DNA of 64,000 nt from Sphingobacterium sp. SYP-B4668 (GTDB lineage: Bacteria > Bacteroidota > Bacteroidia > Sphingobacteriales > Sphingobacteriaceae): the NCBI RefSeq assembly GCF_027627455.1, contig NZ_CP115483.1, forward strand, positions 3,224,001-3,288,000, in the 5' to 3' direction. Below the pieces are notes generated by a model. It did not search any database. It saw nothing but the letters and a program-made list of their open reading frames with translations, and had not been told where the DNA came from. This document shows, in pieces, positions 18,056 to 26,651 of this stretch. A program made the position numbers and the translations under genes. Positions within the stretch are counted from its first letter, which is position 1, and each line of letters opens with the position of its first letter.

Positions 18056-18890
18056 TTATTCTGTGATGACCGTTAACGCATCTTTCCTAAATTTTGCATT
18101 GTGACAAATAGGTAGCATCTATTCAATGATTCCGACCTACACCATTTAAATAGTGTTCTACTATTAGTAGAACTGTTTTAAGAAGACGCTCCTAATGAAT
18201 CACTACAAATTGGCCATGAAATAATCTGCTATTATCATTTGCAAACGCCGTCAGTGTATTATTATTGACGCCAGCATCAATCACAACTTTAATGACACGT
18301 ATTTTGAAATAATCTCAAAATCTAATCTTTATTCTCCGCTAGCTCCGCCGAAATCCTTTTGCCCTTGGTCTGTCTCTGACCTGCGTTCAACACACTGTAA
18401 AGCCCATTTTCAGTCTCCTTCGTCGATTTCAAATTCGTCTTCACCGATTTCGTCTGTCACTTTACGCCCTTTTTTAGAATATCGGGACTACTTTAGCTTT
18501 TCGATCGAACCGATTATATAGTTAAATTTTAAACGGGCTAGGCAAGGTATCTATAGGTTATTGCAAAAGCATGCAGCGATGACCGGACACCTCCTAGAAC
18601 CCACGAATCAAATTAAAGAAAATGAAAAAATACCCTTTTACAGCAAGCGGAGTCAAGCAATGGCTCCAGCTATTGTATAGCGCTCCAATAGACCTGCAAT
18701 CCAGCGCAGCCCCCATACCTGACGCTGACCTGAGCGAACAATTGGCCACTAGGACATTGGATGCTTACTTGACAATCCGCATTTTTTATCAGCTTAAATA
18801 GGACTTAGGATCACCATAATGCCCCGCCATGGACCATACCTCCTACATGGCGGCGGCTATTGGCATATTTTATAAAATTGCATACTTCAT
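18056..18890. other. Mostly non-coding 835-bp region with two short frames
   Basis: Between the arsenic operon and the Crp-like gene no full-size gene is seen. A minus-strand frame from GTG at 18444 to TAG at 18322 encodes 40 residues (ends QTKGKRISAELAENKD) and may be a gene remnant. A better plus-strand small frame lies at 18622-18801 and is listed separately. The rest appears empty. Confidence 0.4.
18622..18801 (+). CDS. Small hypothetical protein (59 aa)
   Basis: The frame runs from ATG at 18622 to TAG at 18799-18801. The product starts MKKYPFTASGVKQWLQLLYS and ends DAYLTIRIFYQLK. It looks helical and not membrane-bound. No family is recognised. It precedes the Crp-like gene by 89 bp in the same direction, which could mean a shared transcript. 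Coding status is uncertain. Confidence 0.4.
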   Translation: MKKYPFTASGVKQWLQLLYSAPIDLQSSAAPIPDADLSEQLATRTLDAYLTIRIFYQLK

Positions 18891-19418
18891 ATGAGCGCAT
18901 ACCAAACCGATTTATATCATTATTTATCACAGCTCTATCCGCTATGGCAGCAAAAATCCCCTTTGTTATTGGATTATTTTGAGCATCGTGTTTTCGAAAC
19001 GGGCGAATTTGTAGATGTGTATCCCGGCGACCTTTATATCGTGAATAAGGGTACGGTGGGCAAATATTATAAGAAGACTCCGAAACGTTATATTTTGCGA
19101 CACGAATTGATTATGGTCCCATCCGAGCGATCCGGCTTTAATTTTAAAGCCCTAGAATCCTGCCACCTGTGGATGTTGTCCCAGCAGAAACTACACGATA
19201 TCTTGTCGCGATATCCACAGAGCCACGTACTTCAGCAACTATTGCTAAGCAAGCAGCAGCAATCCTTGGATTTCCGCACGCAACTATTGGAACTGCCAAA
19301 AGCCGATCGTTTGTCCTTTTTCAGAAAGCAGTATTCGACTGTCATCCCGTTAATCTCACGTACAGAGCTCGCGCAATTTCTCCATATCAGTGGCGAATAT
19401 TTAAGAAGATTGTTTTGA
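18891..19418 (+). CDS. Crp/Fnr family transcriptional regulator
   Basis: This 175-residue protein fits the short Crp/Fnr-like regulators common in Sphingobacteriaceae. The N-terminal part is a degenerate cyclic-nucleotide-binding barrel (EHRVFETGEFVDVYPGDLYIVNKGTVGKYY). The C-terminal end carries a winged-helix recognition segment (SRTELAQFLHISGEYLRRLF). No Fe-S cysteines or clear cAMP-binding residues are visible, so the effector is unknown. It is followed by the MutS-like pseudogene. Confidence 0.8.
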   Translation: MSAYQTDLYHYLSQLYPLWQQKSPLLLDYFEHRVFETGEFVDVYPGDLYIVNKGTVGKYYKKTPKRYILRHELIMVPSERSGFNFKALESCHLWMLSQQKLHDILSRYPQSHVLQQLLLSKQQQSLDFRTQLLELPKADRLSFFRKQYSTVIPLISRTELAQFLHISGEYLRRLF

Positions 19419-19469
19419 AAAAAGGTGCTACCATCCGCTAGAAAAAAGCGCGGATCTCCTTAAGAAATC

Positions 19470-20352
19470 TTGAAATTCCATCCCGGTCCTTCTTCCAAAG
19501 TTGGGGAGCTTTATAAATATGCAAGATTAGTAGAACATATCAATGGTCAGAAATTTAACAGCGATATCTTGAACTCACTATTTAACGAGAGTAAAGATGC
19601 GGAAAAAAATATAAACTATTTGGCGAGGACATTGAGCTTGTTCGACCAACGCCTAAATGACCTAGTGGCAATAATATTGAATGGCATTTTTTTATCTAAT
19701 CTCCATGTATTGCGGCACTAGACTCGTGGAAAGAGAAATATCGAGATAAAATGACCCATTGGCTTGAAAGCCTACTTACGATGGACGAACTTAATTCTTT
19801 TGCAAACTATGCCTACAACAACCCTGAATATTCATACCCAACATTCAATGAAACCACATTTCTTGAAGCAGAAAACTTGGGGCACCCCCTTATTTTTAAC
19901 AAAACACGTGTAAGGAATTACCTAAGGGCTTCGGCAATAGAAAAGGTTATTGTGCTAACAGGAGCAAACATGTCTGGGAAAAGTACATTTCTTAGAACAA
20001 TAGGAATCAATCTAGTACTCGCATATTCGGGAGCACCTGTCTATGCGACAAAACTAACATGTAGCAATGGATTGAAGCTATACACCAGTATGCGTGTGAC
20101 TGATTCGTTAGCACAAGACACTTCATACTTCTACGTCGAACTAAAACGACTATCAGCAATCGTCCATAGCCTGCGGGACGGAGCAAAAATATTAATCTTA
20201 TTGGACGAGATATTAAAAGGTACAAATTCGGAGGATAAGTTACAGGGATCCATAGGTTTGATAGAAGAATTCCTGCAGCACGATTGTCTATGTGTAATTG
20301 CTACACATGGCCTTTCTCTGGGGGAACTGGAGAACAAATTTAGGGGTCAGGT
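19470..20352 (+). pseudogene. MutS-like ATPase remnant, truncated at both ends and frameshifted
   Basis: Two consecutive reading frames encode pieces of one MutS-family ATPase. The first (to the TAG at 19719) has GELYKYARLVEHINGQKFNS... and NGIFLSNL. The second continues with LDSWKEKYRDKMTHWLES after a frameshift at about 19708-19716. The second piece keeps a perfect Walker A (TGANMSGKSTFLRT), a Walker B-like ILILLDEILKGTNSEDK and an IATHGLSLGELENK block. The N-terminal half of the usual roughly 600-residue protein is missing, and the end after ELENKFRGQV is replaced by unrelated sequence at 20353, where a 680-bp repeat begins. The frame then runs to a stop at 20389 only by chance. The Asp usual after ATH is Gly. 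It should be non-functional. Confidence 0.85.
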
Positions 20353-20982
20353 AAACACCGATTTCCTACCCAGCGCTAATGCCAGATGAGCAAGTCGACG
20401 CTCCTTGTCAACATTGGCTTCAAATACCAATGCAGAATCAACTACTGTTCTCGGCCTCTCTGCGGCAAAACGGTCTGCGATCTCGGCAGCTAGTACGCTA
20501 ATATCCCCGTCATACTTTGCTGGACCACCCACTGTCCAATCCGGATTAAAACCGTTTACTCCAAGTTGCGTCCACTCCCCACGGCAAAAAACAGAGTCGC
20601 CATTGTAAGTGATTCTAGTCAAAGTAATCGTTTCGCCATTTTCAGACCATGGAATCTCATCGATCTTCTCTGGACTAAAATACTGTATCTTACCGTATTT
20701 ACCTGTTAAATAATACCAATCTCCTGCCAATGTCAAATCAAAATGTCTTCTATCTTTTATCGGGGTTATTTGATTCAGAAACACAATATACGGTTCCTTC
20801 TCCTTATACGTAATCTCTATAGACTCCAAAGAGTCATGCTTGCTTAAGAAATAACGGTTTGTCGTATCGGGCATTGAAATCTCAAAAGACCAACGCCCGG
20901 GCCTAATCTGGTTTTTTCTTGTTTGTGAAAACAGGTCCATGCAATAAAGCAAACTTGCCAGCAATACAAATATACATTTCAT
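20347..20982 (-). pseudogene. Truncated copy of the secreted TonB-C-like paralogue family
   Basis: The frame starts with a signal peptide identical to that of the gene at 21982-22812 (CIFVLLASLLYC, ...FSQT) and is about 95% identical to it over 200 residues. It ends early with GRKSVFT because at 20353 it runs into the MutS-like remnant. The full-length paralogue has 64 more residues covering the second half of the C-terminal domain. It could still be translated and secreted, but it lacks the part that completes the domain. It lies on the first of two 680-bp direct repeats. Confidence 0.8.
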
Positions 20983-21032
20983 TTGAAATCGATTAATTAG
21001 TTAAAACTTCAATGTGGCAACAGCTAAATCTT
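20353..21032. repeat. 680-bp direct repeat, copy 1
   Basis: This segment matches 22183-22862 with a constant offset of 1830 bp and no gap, at about 94-95% identity by eye. It covers most of a paralogous gene plus 50 bp upstream of its start. Its left end is fused to the MutS-like remnant. Confidence 0.85.
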
Positions 21033-21074
21033 AATTACTTACCATAAGCTCAATTTGTCACTTCATAACCAATG

Positions 21075-21899
21075 CTAACGTCCGATAAAACTCCGTAATT
21101 TCTTAGCATTTTCAACAGTAACGGAACCATCAGGTTCGAGCTTGACGAAAATCCTGAACATTACGTCGAGCTTGCCTCTATCAACAAACGCCGGATTCCA
21201 GTCAGCCTGCGTATTATCGGTTTCATTTCTGGTCTCCTTGCCCAATAATTCCTCCGCTACCACATCTGAAAAAGTCGATTGCTTCCCAAACACTAACGCC
21301 AAGTCTTTGAGATAACCATACTTGGTCATGGTTCCTTGATAAACCAAAACGGAATCCACCGCACCTAAGCGCTTTACTTGCTTAAGCCGATTGACAATCC
21401 GCTCACCTAGTGGCATGATAGAACTTTTATAATGCGCCTGCGAACCCACGGCCCAATCAGAAGCATCCATTTTAAATTCGTCGATGAGACTAAAACTGAA
21501 CGACACCGAGTCCCTGTAGACGGCAGCTTCAGTTATATTCAACCAACTAGAAATGCCGCCTCTTAAACGAATCGACTCAATACCCGCTTTCGCTGATTTA
21601 AAATGAACCGTACCATATTTTTCCTTAAGCAGATAAGCGTCACCTCTAAACGTCAGATCGTAAATTTCAAAAACCTCATTCTTATAATCAAAACTAAGGA
21701 ATATCAATGAAGGCTCAGTACCAATATACATTGCGCTAACAAATTTTACAGCTTTGTTCTTTTCAAAAAAAACATTGTTTGAGGTATCCGGAATAGTGAC
21801 TTTGACAAGATAACCCAAGCTATCAACGGGTTTCGTGCATCCGAACACACTTGCATGAACCGACAGCACCGTAAATACAATTAAAAAAAATCCTTTCAT
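21075..21899 (-). CDS. Secreted protein of the tandem paralogue family, TonB-C-like end (274 aa)
   Basis: The product has a signal peptide (about residues 1-20, possibly ending at VFGC, which could be a lipobox Cys) and two parts. The first (about 25-130) holds DLTFRGDAYLLKEKYG, matching the DLTLAGDWYYLTGKYG motif of its neighbours. The second (about 150-274) reads HYKSSIMPLGERIVNRL...VDSVLVYQGTMTKYGYLKDLALVFGKQSTFSD, then WNPAFVDRGKLDVMFRIFVKLEPDGSV. This second part is like a TonB C-terminal domain (initial strand, then DG..V end), but there is no membrane anchor or Pro-rich spacer. It lies between the two copies of the 680-bp repeat and is about 30% identical to them. Function unknown. Confidence 0.75.
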   Translation of the reverse strand: MKGFFLIVFTVLSVHASVFGCTKPVDSLGYLVKVTIPDTSNNVFFEKNKAVKFVSAMYIGTEPSLIFLSFDYKNEVFEIYDLTFRGDAYLLKEKYGTVHFKSAKAGIESIRLRGGISSWLNITEAAVYRDSVSFSFSLIDEFKMDASDWAVGSQAHYKSSIMPLGERIVNRLKQVKRLGAVDSVLVYQGTMTKYGYLKDLALVFGKQSTFSDVVAEELLGKETRNETDNTQADWNPAFVDRGKLDVMFRIFVKLEPDGSVTVENAKKLRSFIGR

Positions 21900-21981
21900 T
21901 TCACCTGTTTTGAATAATAGCGGTTAACATAGTTAACAAAAAACAAATTATCATATAACCTATCAAATCACCAGAATATGG

Positions 21982-22812
21982 CTAGCCCTCCGCAAACGTC
22001 CGCAACCTACTTGGTGTTCCAATAGTGACGGTGCCATCCGAATTAAGCCTTACAAAAATCCTGAATCTAAAGCTATAAAGCCGAACGCCACTATCGGTAT
22101 GAGCAGGAGACCATTCAGCCTGTGGAAGCCTTGATGCGCCTTCTTCGTCCTTGTTCAATAAGACTTTCATAGCTATATCGGAAAATACCGATTTCCTACC
22201 CAGCGCTAATACTAGATGAGCAAGTCGACGCTCCTTGCCAATCTTGGCTTCAAATACCAATGCAGAATCAACTACTGTTCTCGGCCTCTCTGCGGCAAAA
22301 CGGTCTGCGATCTCTGCAGCAAGTGCGCTAATATCCCCGTCATACTTTGCTGGACCACCCACTGTCCAATCCGGATTAAAACCTTTTACTCCAGGCTGCG
22401 TCCACTCCCCATGGCAAAAAACAGAGTCGCCATTATAAGTGATGCCAGTCAAAGTAATCGTTTTGCCATTTTCAGGCCATGGAATCTCATCGATCTCCTT
22501 TGGACTAAAATACTGTATCTTGCCGTATTTACCTGTTAAATAATACCAATCTCCTGCTAATGTCAAATCAAAATGTTTTCTATCCCTGACCGGGGTTATT
22601 TGTCTCATAAACACCATATACGGTTCCTTCTCCTTATAAACGATCGTTATAGTCTCTAAGGAATCATGCTTGCTTAAGAAATAACGGTTTGCCGTATCCG
22701 GCATTGAAACCTCAATAGACCAACGTCCAGGGGAAATCTGGATTTCTCTTGTTTGTGAAAACAGGTCCATGCAATAAAGCAAACTTGCCAGCAATACAAA
22801 TATACATTTCAT
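21982..22812 (-). CDS. Secreted protein of the tandem paralogue family, intact copy (276 aa)
   Basis: The intact member of the near-identical pair has a signal peptide (MKCIFVLLASLLYCMDLFSQ) and an N-terminal region with DLTLAGDWYYLTGKYG. A C-terminal TonB-C-like domain (YKGDISALAAEIADRFAAE ... FRIFVRLNSDGTVTIGT) completes it. It is exported, and with no transmembrane anchor it probably stays in the periplasm or on the surface. The truncated copy is at 20347-20982. All family members here share strand and order, so they probably arose by tandem duplication. No enzymatic motif is seen. Role unknown. Confidence 0.78.
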   Translation of the reverse strand: MKCIFVLLASLLYCMDLFSQTREIQISPGRWSIEVSMPDTANRYFLSKHDSLETITIVYKEKEPYMVFMRQITPVRDRKHFDLTLAGDWYYLTGKYGKIQYFSPKEIDEIPWPENGKTITLTGITYNGDSVFCHGEWTQPGVKGFNPDWTVGGPAKYDGDISALAAEIADRFAAERPRTVVDSALVFEAKIGKERRLAHLVLALGRKSVFSDIAMKVLLNKDEEGASRLPQAEWSPAHTDSGVRLYSFRFRIFVRLNSDGTVTIGTPSRLRTFAEG

Positions 22813-22862
22813 TTGAAATCGACTAATTAGTTAAAACTTCAATGTGGCAACAGCTAAATCTT
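22183..22862. repeat. 680-bp direct repeat, copy 2
   Basis: Partner of 20353-21032. The right end lies at 22862, where the flank changes to the scrap at 22863-22993. The left end continues into the intact 3' part of the paralogue gene, so this copy is the likely parent. Confidence 0.85.
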
Positions 22863-22993
22863 GGGGCACAGTTAGTTTCCAAAACGTAACTACCCTGCGC
22901 GTCTGTCGCACCCTGCGCTGTATAGGTATCTCCTGCTGGGTCATAGAGAGCGGCATGATATGGTCCGTCAGGAACTATTATTGTCCACCTTAG
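22863..22993 (-). pseudogene. Scrap of a secreted beta-sandwich protein
   Basis: On the minus strand a short open frame reads IIVPDGPYHAALYDPAGDTY, then TAQGATDAQGSYVLETNC, which looks like a piece of a carboxypeptidase-regulatory or similar beta domain. It has no start codon, is preceded by TGA, and merges into the 680-bp repeat. It marks a recombination border. Confidence 0.4.
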
Positions 22994-23042
22994 TCATGGC
23001 GATTTTAAAAACACCATAGAACAACTAGTTCGAAAATCTGAC

Positions 23043-23858
23043 TCAATAGAATAGTTGATGTCGATTTTCCACATCTTTAATTTTCAGTATCCGCCCCCTA
23101 CCTGTAGCAGACACGGTTAGATTACGATCCTCGCCAAAACGAACACATATATCCACAAGACTTGGTAACGGCCTTCCATCTTTAATCATCGGTCGCCACT
23201 CCTTTTCTTGACTTTTCATAATTTTTATTATAAGATCCGAAAAATCGCTTGCTGACCCAACGACCAGTTCTAGTTGTTCCAAATTTCCATCAATACCAAC
23301 AATACCCTGAAAAATCAACAGGCTATCAGCTTCAAGGCCAAAATTACCCGTTTGGGAAGATGCAATTAGACGGTCTCTAAACACGCCAATGTCTCCTTTA
23401 TACCTCGCATTTAAGAACGGAGGATGTATGAATCGGTAAGTTACCGAATCGTCTCGAATAACCGCATTTGGTCTGTAACCTGGCTGGCTCATAAAACTAT
23501 CCAAATAGTTGACCTCTGACTTCGGGAGTATGGGAAGCTCTTTTATGTTATAGAATTGCTTCAGTATGTAAAGATCCCCTTCGAATGCGAGATCAAAATA
23601 TTCGACGCCTCTCTGCCAATCCCTACCTTTTGACAGGTCAGACGAAAACCAAGTCATAAAGGATGGACTTCCATTACTAAACTCCAGCGCAATGGAATCC
23701 AGTAATGGAAAACGCCGAAAAATCTCTTTGTAAGTGACATTTGGATATGTCTTGGAAACATCAATTTCGTTCTCTACACTTTTTTGAGCACCAGCGGAAC
23801 CAACTGGTACAAATAGGCTAAAAACGAAAACGACCAAAGCAACAAAAAAACTCTCCAT
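23043..23858 (-). CDS. Secreted protein, distant member of the tandem paralogue family (271 aa)
   Basis: The signal peptide covers about residues 1-24 (ending GSAGAQ). The organisation matches the neighbours: YFDLAFEGDLYILKQFYN (compare DLTLAGDWYYLTGKYG), then ARYKGDIGVFRDRLIASSQ...DSLLIFQGIVGIDGNLEQLELVVGSASDFSD and a final WRPMIKDGRPLPSLVDICVRF. The last part is the TonB-C-like pattern, with a G-P-L/V type insertion before the final strands. Sequence identity to the others is low (about 20-25%), so this is an older duplicate. It lies in the same direction as its neighbours. Function unknown. Confidence 0.72.
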   Translation of the reverse strand: MESFFVALVVFVFSLFVPVGSAGAQKSVENEIDVSKTYPNVTYKEIFRRFPLLDSIALEFSNGSPSFMTWFSSDLSKGRDWQRGVEYFDLAFEGDLYILKQFYNIKELPILPKSEVNYLDSFMSQPGYRPNAVIRDDSVTYRFIHPPFLNARYKGDIGVFRDRLIASSQTGNFGLEADSLLIFQGIVGIDGNLEQLELVVGSASDFSDLIIKIMKSQEKEWRPMIKDGRPLPSLVDICVRFGEDRNLTVSATGRGRILKIKDVENRHQLFY

Positions 23859-23903
23859 AATCTACTTTTATAATTCGTACACTTATACTATATCATTTTG
23901 AGG

Positions 23904-24575
23904 CTACTCGGATTGTCGTAAGTCCCCTTGATAGGTATACATTTGTAACAAGGGCTTCAAATACTTATTTAATCGCTTCTTAGCTTTATCGGTATACAAC
24001 AGATAAAAGCTGATGTGCCCGTTATCCTTTTTCTGGACGGTATGCATATAAAAATTTTCATATCTGCCTTGATATCGATCCCTTACATCATCCATTGGGA
24101 AGGAAATATAAAAAGCGGAATCTGCATTGAATTTCTTCCTAGCATCAGAATCGGAGTAATAATGTAAGTAATCTTCCTTGGCTTTGAATTGATTTTCAAA
24201 GAAGAATGTCTTGAAAATATGCTTTTGTAGATTCAAATGGATGTTATTTACATTAGAGATATTATTGGGAAATAATTTGTTGATGTTAGAGGCTCGCTGT
24301 TCTGTCATCTTCTCATAAATTGTTAGGAACACAATACATTCACCATCATCAGAGGTTAGGTTATAAGAGCTGCATGTAATGATATCGCCTAGTTTATAAT
24401 AAATATCGAAACATTCTGGCTTTCTGTGCTCCGTAAATCCTTTTGGTTTATGGTATTTGATACGCATGTCTGCAAGTCTCCTTGTCGCAGTTTCATCAAA
24501 AAAAGAAGTATCCTTTTGCGCGAGCGAAGTCCCTGCAAAAAGAATAATCGCTAAAATCGAAATCAAAAATTTCAT
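23904..24575 (-). CDS. Secreted hypothetical protein (223 aa)
   Basis: The product has a signal peptide (about residues 1-19, ending SLAQ). It contains Tyr/Lys-rich segments such as YHKPKGFTEHRKPECFDIYYKLGD and a C-terminal YMHTVQKKDNGHISFYLLYTDKAKKRLNKYLKP that looks like a beta-alpha end. No known family is recognised. A decayed partial copy of its 3' part lies at 26013-26231. It heads the minus-strand gene row 20347-24575, and the gap to the next gene is 45 bp, so it may be cotranscribed with the TonB-C-like family. Confidence 0.7.
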   Translation of the reverse strand: MKFLISILAIILFAGTSLAQKDTSFFDETATRRLADMRIKYHKPKGFTEHRKPECFDIYYKLGDIITCSSYNLTSDDGECIVFLTIYEKMTEQRASNINKLFPNNISNVNNIHLNLQKHIFKTFFFENQFKAKEDYLHYYSDSDARKKFNADSAFYISFPMDDVRDRYQGRYENFYMHTVQKKDNGHISFYLLYTDKAKKRLNKYLKPLLQMYTYQGDLRQSE

Positions 24576-25226
24576 AAATTCTTAGGTTAACTGCCACTAT
24601 TCAAAATCATGTCGAGTTCCATCCGAATAATCCAACACATTCCATACGTCATCCCAACTCGGAGGACGCGCGGTCTGAACGACCTAGCACGCTAAGTAAC
24701 TCTTCAGAGATGATCGGAAAAATATTTGCTACCCCATGCAACTCCCTCAGTTGCAATCTTTTTCATGATATTATTTTATTGGATATAATTGATAAATAAA
24801 GTTAATCAGTTAATTTTATAAAAACAAATAGGAAAATAGAGGTGGTAAACGTATTGATGAGTTTTACCGTATTAGGGACATAGCCCAATGGTGCTCATAG
24901 AAAAGGAAAATGTCAAAAGACGAAATCTAGACTGAACAACACTAAAGAAATGGAACATAAAAAAGAAATTTACGCGAGCATTAATGCTTCTCATTCCATT
25001 GGTGATATGGCTATCCATAGTGGAATGAATAACTGAGCAAAGCGAGTTCATGAATGCCGCTTAAAACTACACGCGATGAATAAATTTGAAGCTTCATCAC
25101 CTTTAAAAACAAATCGGGGGAACCGAACGAAGTGAGCTCACGGATACCTTAAAATACCAAATTTAACTACGTAAACGAGCTCATGGATATAAACGAAAAA
25201 AAACACGCCTCAATAATTATATACAG
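24576..25226. other. 650-bp intergenic region with three copies of a 14-bp word
   Basis: No full gene is visible. A 28-codon frame starts at the ATG at 24950 but has no recognisable relation. Three related words of the form (G/A)(C/T)GAG(C/T)TCA(T/C)G(G/A)AT occur at 25042-25055, 25132-25145 and 25175-25188, each in a slightly longer similar context. They may be a decayed repeat unit. The upstream part at 24760-24830 is AT-rich and may carry the promoter of the 24575 gene. Confidence 0.45.
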
Positions 25227-25547
25227 ATGAAAAATGTACTATTTATTTGTAGCAGAAACAAGTGGAGAAGCCGAACTGCAGAAACTCTATATAAGAATAG
25301 TCGTCATTTTAACGTAAAGTCGGCAGGAACAGAAAACTCTGCACGAATCAAGGTCAATGCTAAATTAATTTTATGGGCCGATTTAGTCTTTGTGATGGAA
25401 GCACACCATAAAGAAAAACTAATGCTCAACTTTCCAAATGAAACAAATGCAAAGGAAATCGTCGTTTTGGAAATACCTGATGTATATCGGTATATGGACA
25501 AGGAGCTGATTGAGGAGATAGAAAGCAGTGTAGAGGGCTATTTATAA
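25227..25547 (+). CDS. Small low-molecular-weight protein tyrosine phosphatase-like protein
   Basis: The 106-residue protein begins MKNVLFICSRNKWRSRTAE. Cys 8 to Arg 14 form a CX5R phosphatase loop followed by Ser 15. A SAGTENSARIKVN block and VFVMEAHHKEKL follow, and near the C-terminus an IPDVYRYMD segment supplies the general-acid Asp (DVY). It matches the short LMW-PTP-like family (COG4551 type) that is about 50 residues shorter than classical LMW-PTPs. Substrate unknown. It is not linked to the arsenic operon. Flanks are scrap-rich non-coding DNA. Confidence 0.85.
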   Translation: MKNVLFICSRNKWRSRTAETLYKNSRHFNVKSAGTENSARIKVNAKLILWADLVFVMEAHHKEKLMLNFPNETNAKEIVVLEIPDVYRYMDKELIEEIESSVEGYL

Positions 25548-26651
25548 CCACTCTTTAATACAGCCAGCAAGCACAGCTAAGGCCTTAGGTTAGTAACGCA
25601 ACAATTAAGGATTTACAATTTCTAAGCTATACCTATCCGACTTGTATTATCAGGCCAAATTTTAGCTAGCTTGCTGCCCTTAGAAAATCAAAATCTTAAT
25701 ACCATTTTACAGGAAGCCGTAGTAACACGCTATCTAGATCCGGAAATTTAAGGTAAACCTGTCTATGCTCCGACATTAAACTATAGATGGAATATTTAAA
25801 CTGTATGTTCAGTATGGAATCGGATTCAGAACCTCTAACAATAGACTTTTGATTAGGTTGAAGGTTTCCCCATAAAAATGCTTACCTGCATATATTACCG
25901 AAAGTCATATGATTCGTCCATATCTCTTAACTCTACATCGAACACCAGCCTATCACCGGATCCATCATTCACTTTGATGGATTTTATACGAAAAGGTACA
26001 TCTTTTAGGTAGCCCCTTGATAGGTATACATTTGTGACAGGCGCTTCAAATACTTACTTAATCGCTTCTTAGCTTTATCGGTATACAACAGATAAAAGCT
26101 GATGTACCCGTTATCCTTTTTCTGAGCGGTATGCATATAAAAATTTTCATATTTGCCTTGATATTAATCCCTCACATCATCCATTGGGAAGGAAATATAA
26201 AAAGCGGAATCTGCATTGAACTTCTTCCTAGTGAAGCCTTCCCGTTTTTCAAACATTGATTAAATATAAAAATACACTTTTAATGTTTCCATTTTCTCCT
26301 TTTAACATGACATAAAAAACAATAATTCCTTTTTTTAATCTTTAATACGACAACAGTACTGGAAATCATATACTTCCATTTTTTAACATGGAGCTGTCAT
26401 TTTCATCTCCTCACCATAATCTATAATAAATTACCACACCCCGGTAAATACTACTTCATGCATATCTTCGAGAACAAAAAAGACATCAAATAAATGCGAC
26501 TATTGGGATGTGAAATTAAAAATATGTCACCACTTGTAATTAAATGTTTAATACAAAAATTTACAATAAATATTAAAAACAAGAAAAATTTATTGTTATT
26601 TAAGATTTATTTTACATAATTTTAAAGTAAACCAAATTATAGCTTTTTGTT
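25548..26651. other. 1.1-kb region of gene scraps followed by very AT-rich DNA
   Basis: The left half carries short coding-like pieces with stops. Near 25750-25790, on the plus strand, PVYAPTLNYRWN looks like a beta-barrel fragment. On the minus strand near 25890-26005 DVPFRIKSIKVNDGSGDRL is followed by the pseudogene fragment at 26013. From about 26240 to 26651 the sequence is extremely AT-rich without coding frames. This part should contain the promoter of the secretion operon that begins at 26652. Confidence 0.5.
26013..26231 (-). pseudogene. Decayed partial copy of the 23904-24575 gene
   Basis: These 219 bp match 23924-24142 at a constant offset of 2089 bp and about 95% identity. The copy covers only the 3' quarter of the gene and carries an in-frame stop (TAA in place of the Arg codon of the DRYQG motif). 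Both ends are abrupt. It is a non-functional fragment left by duplication or recombination. Confidence 0.88.
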
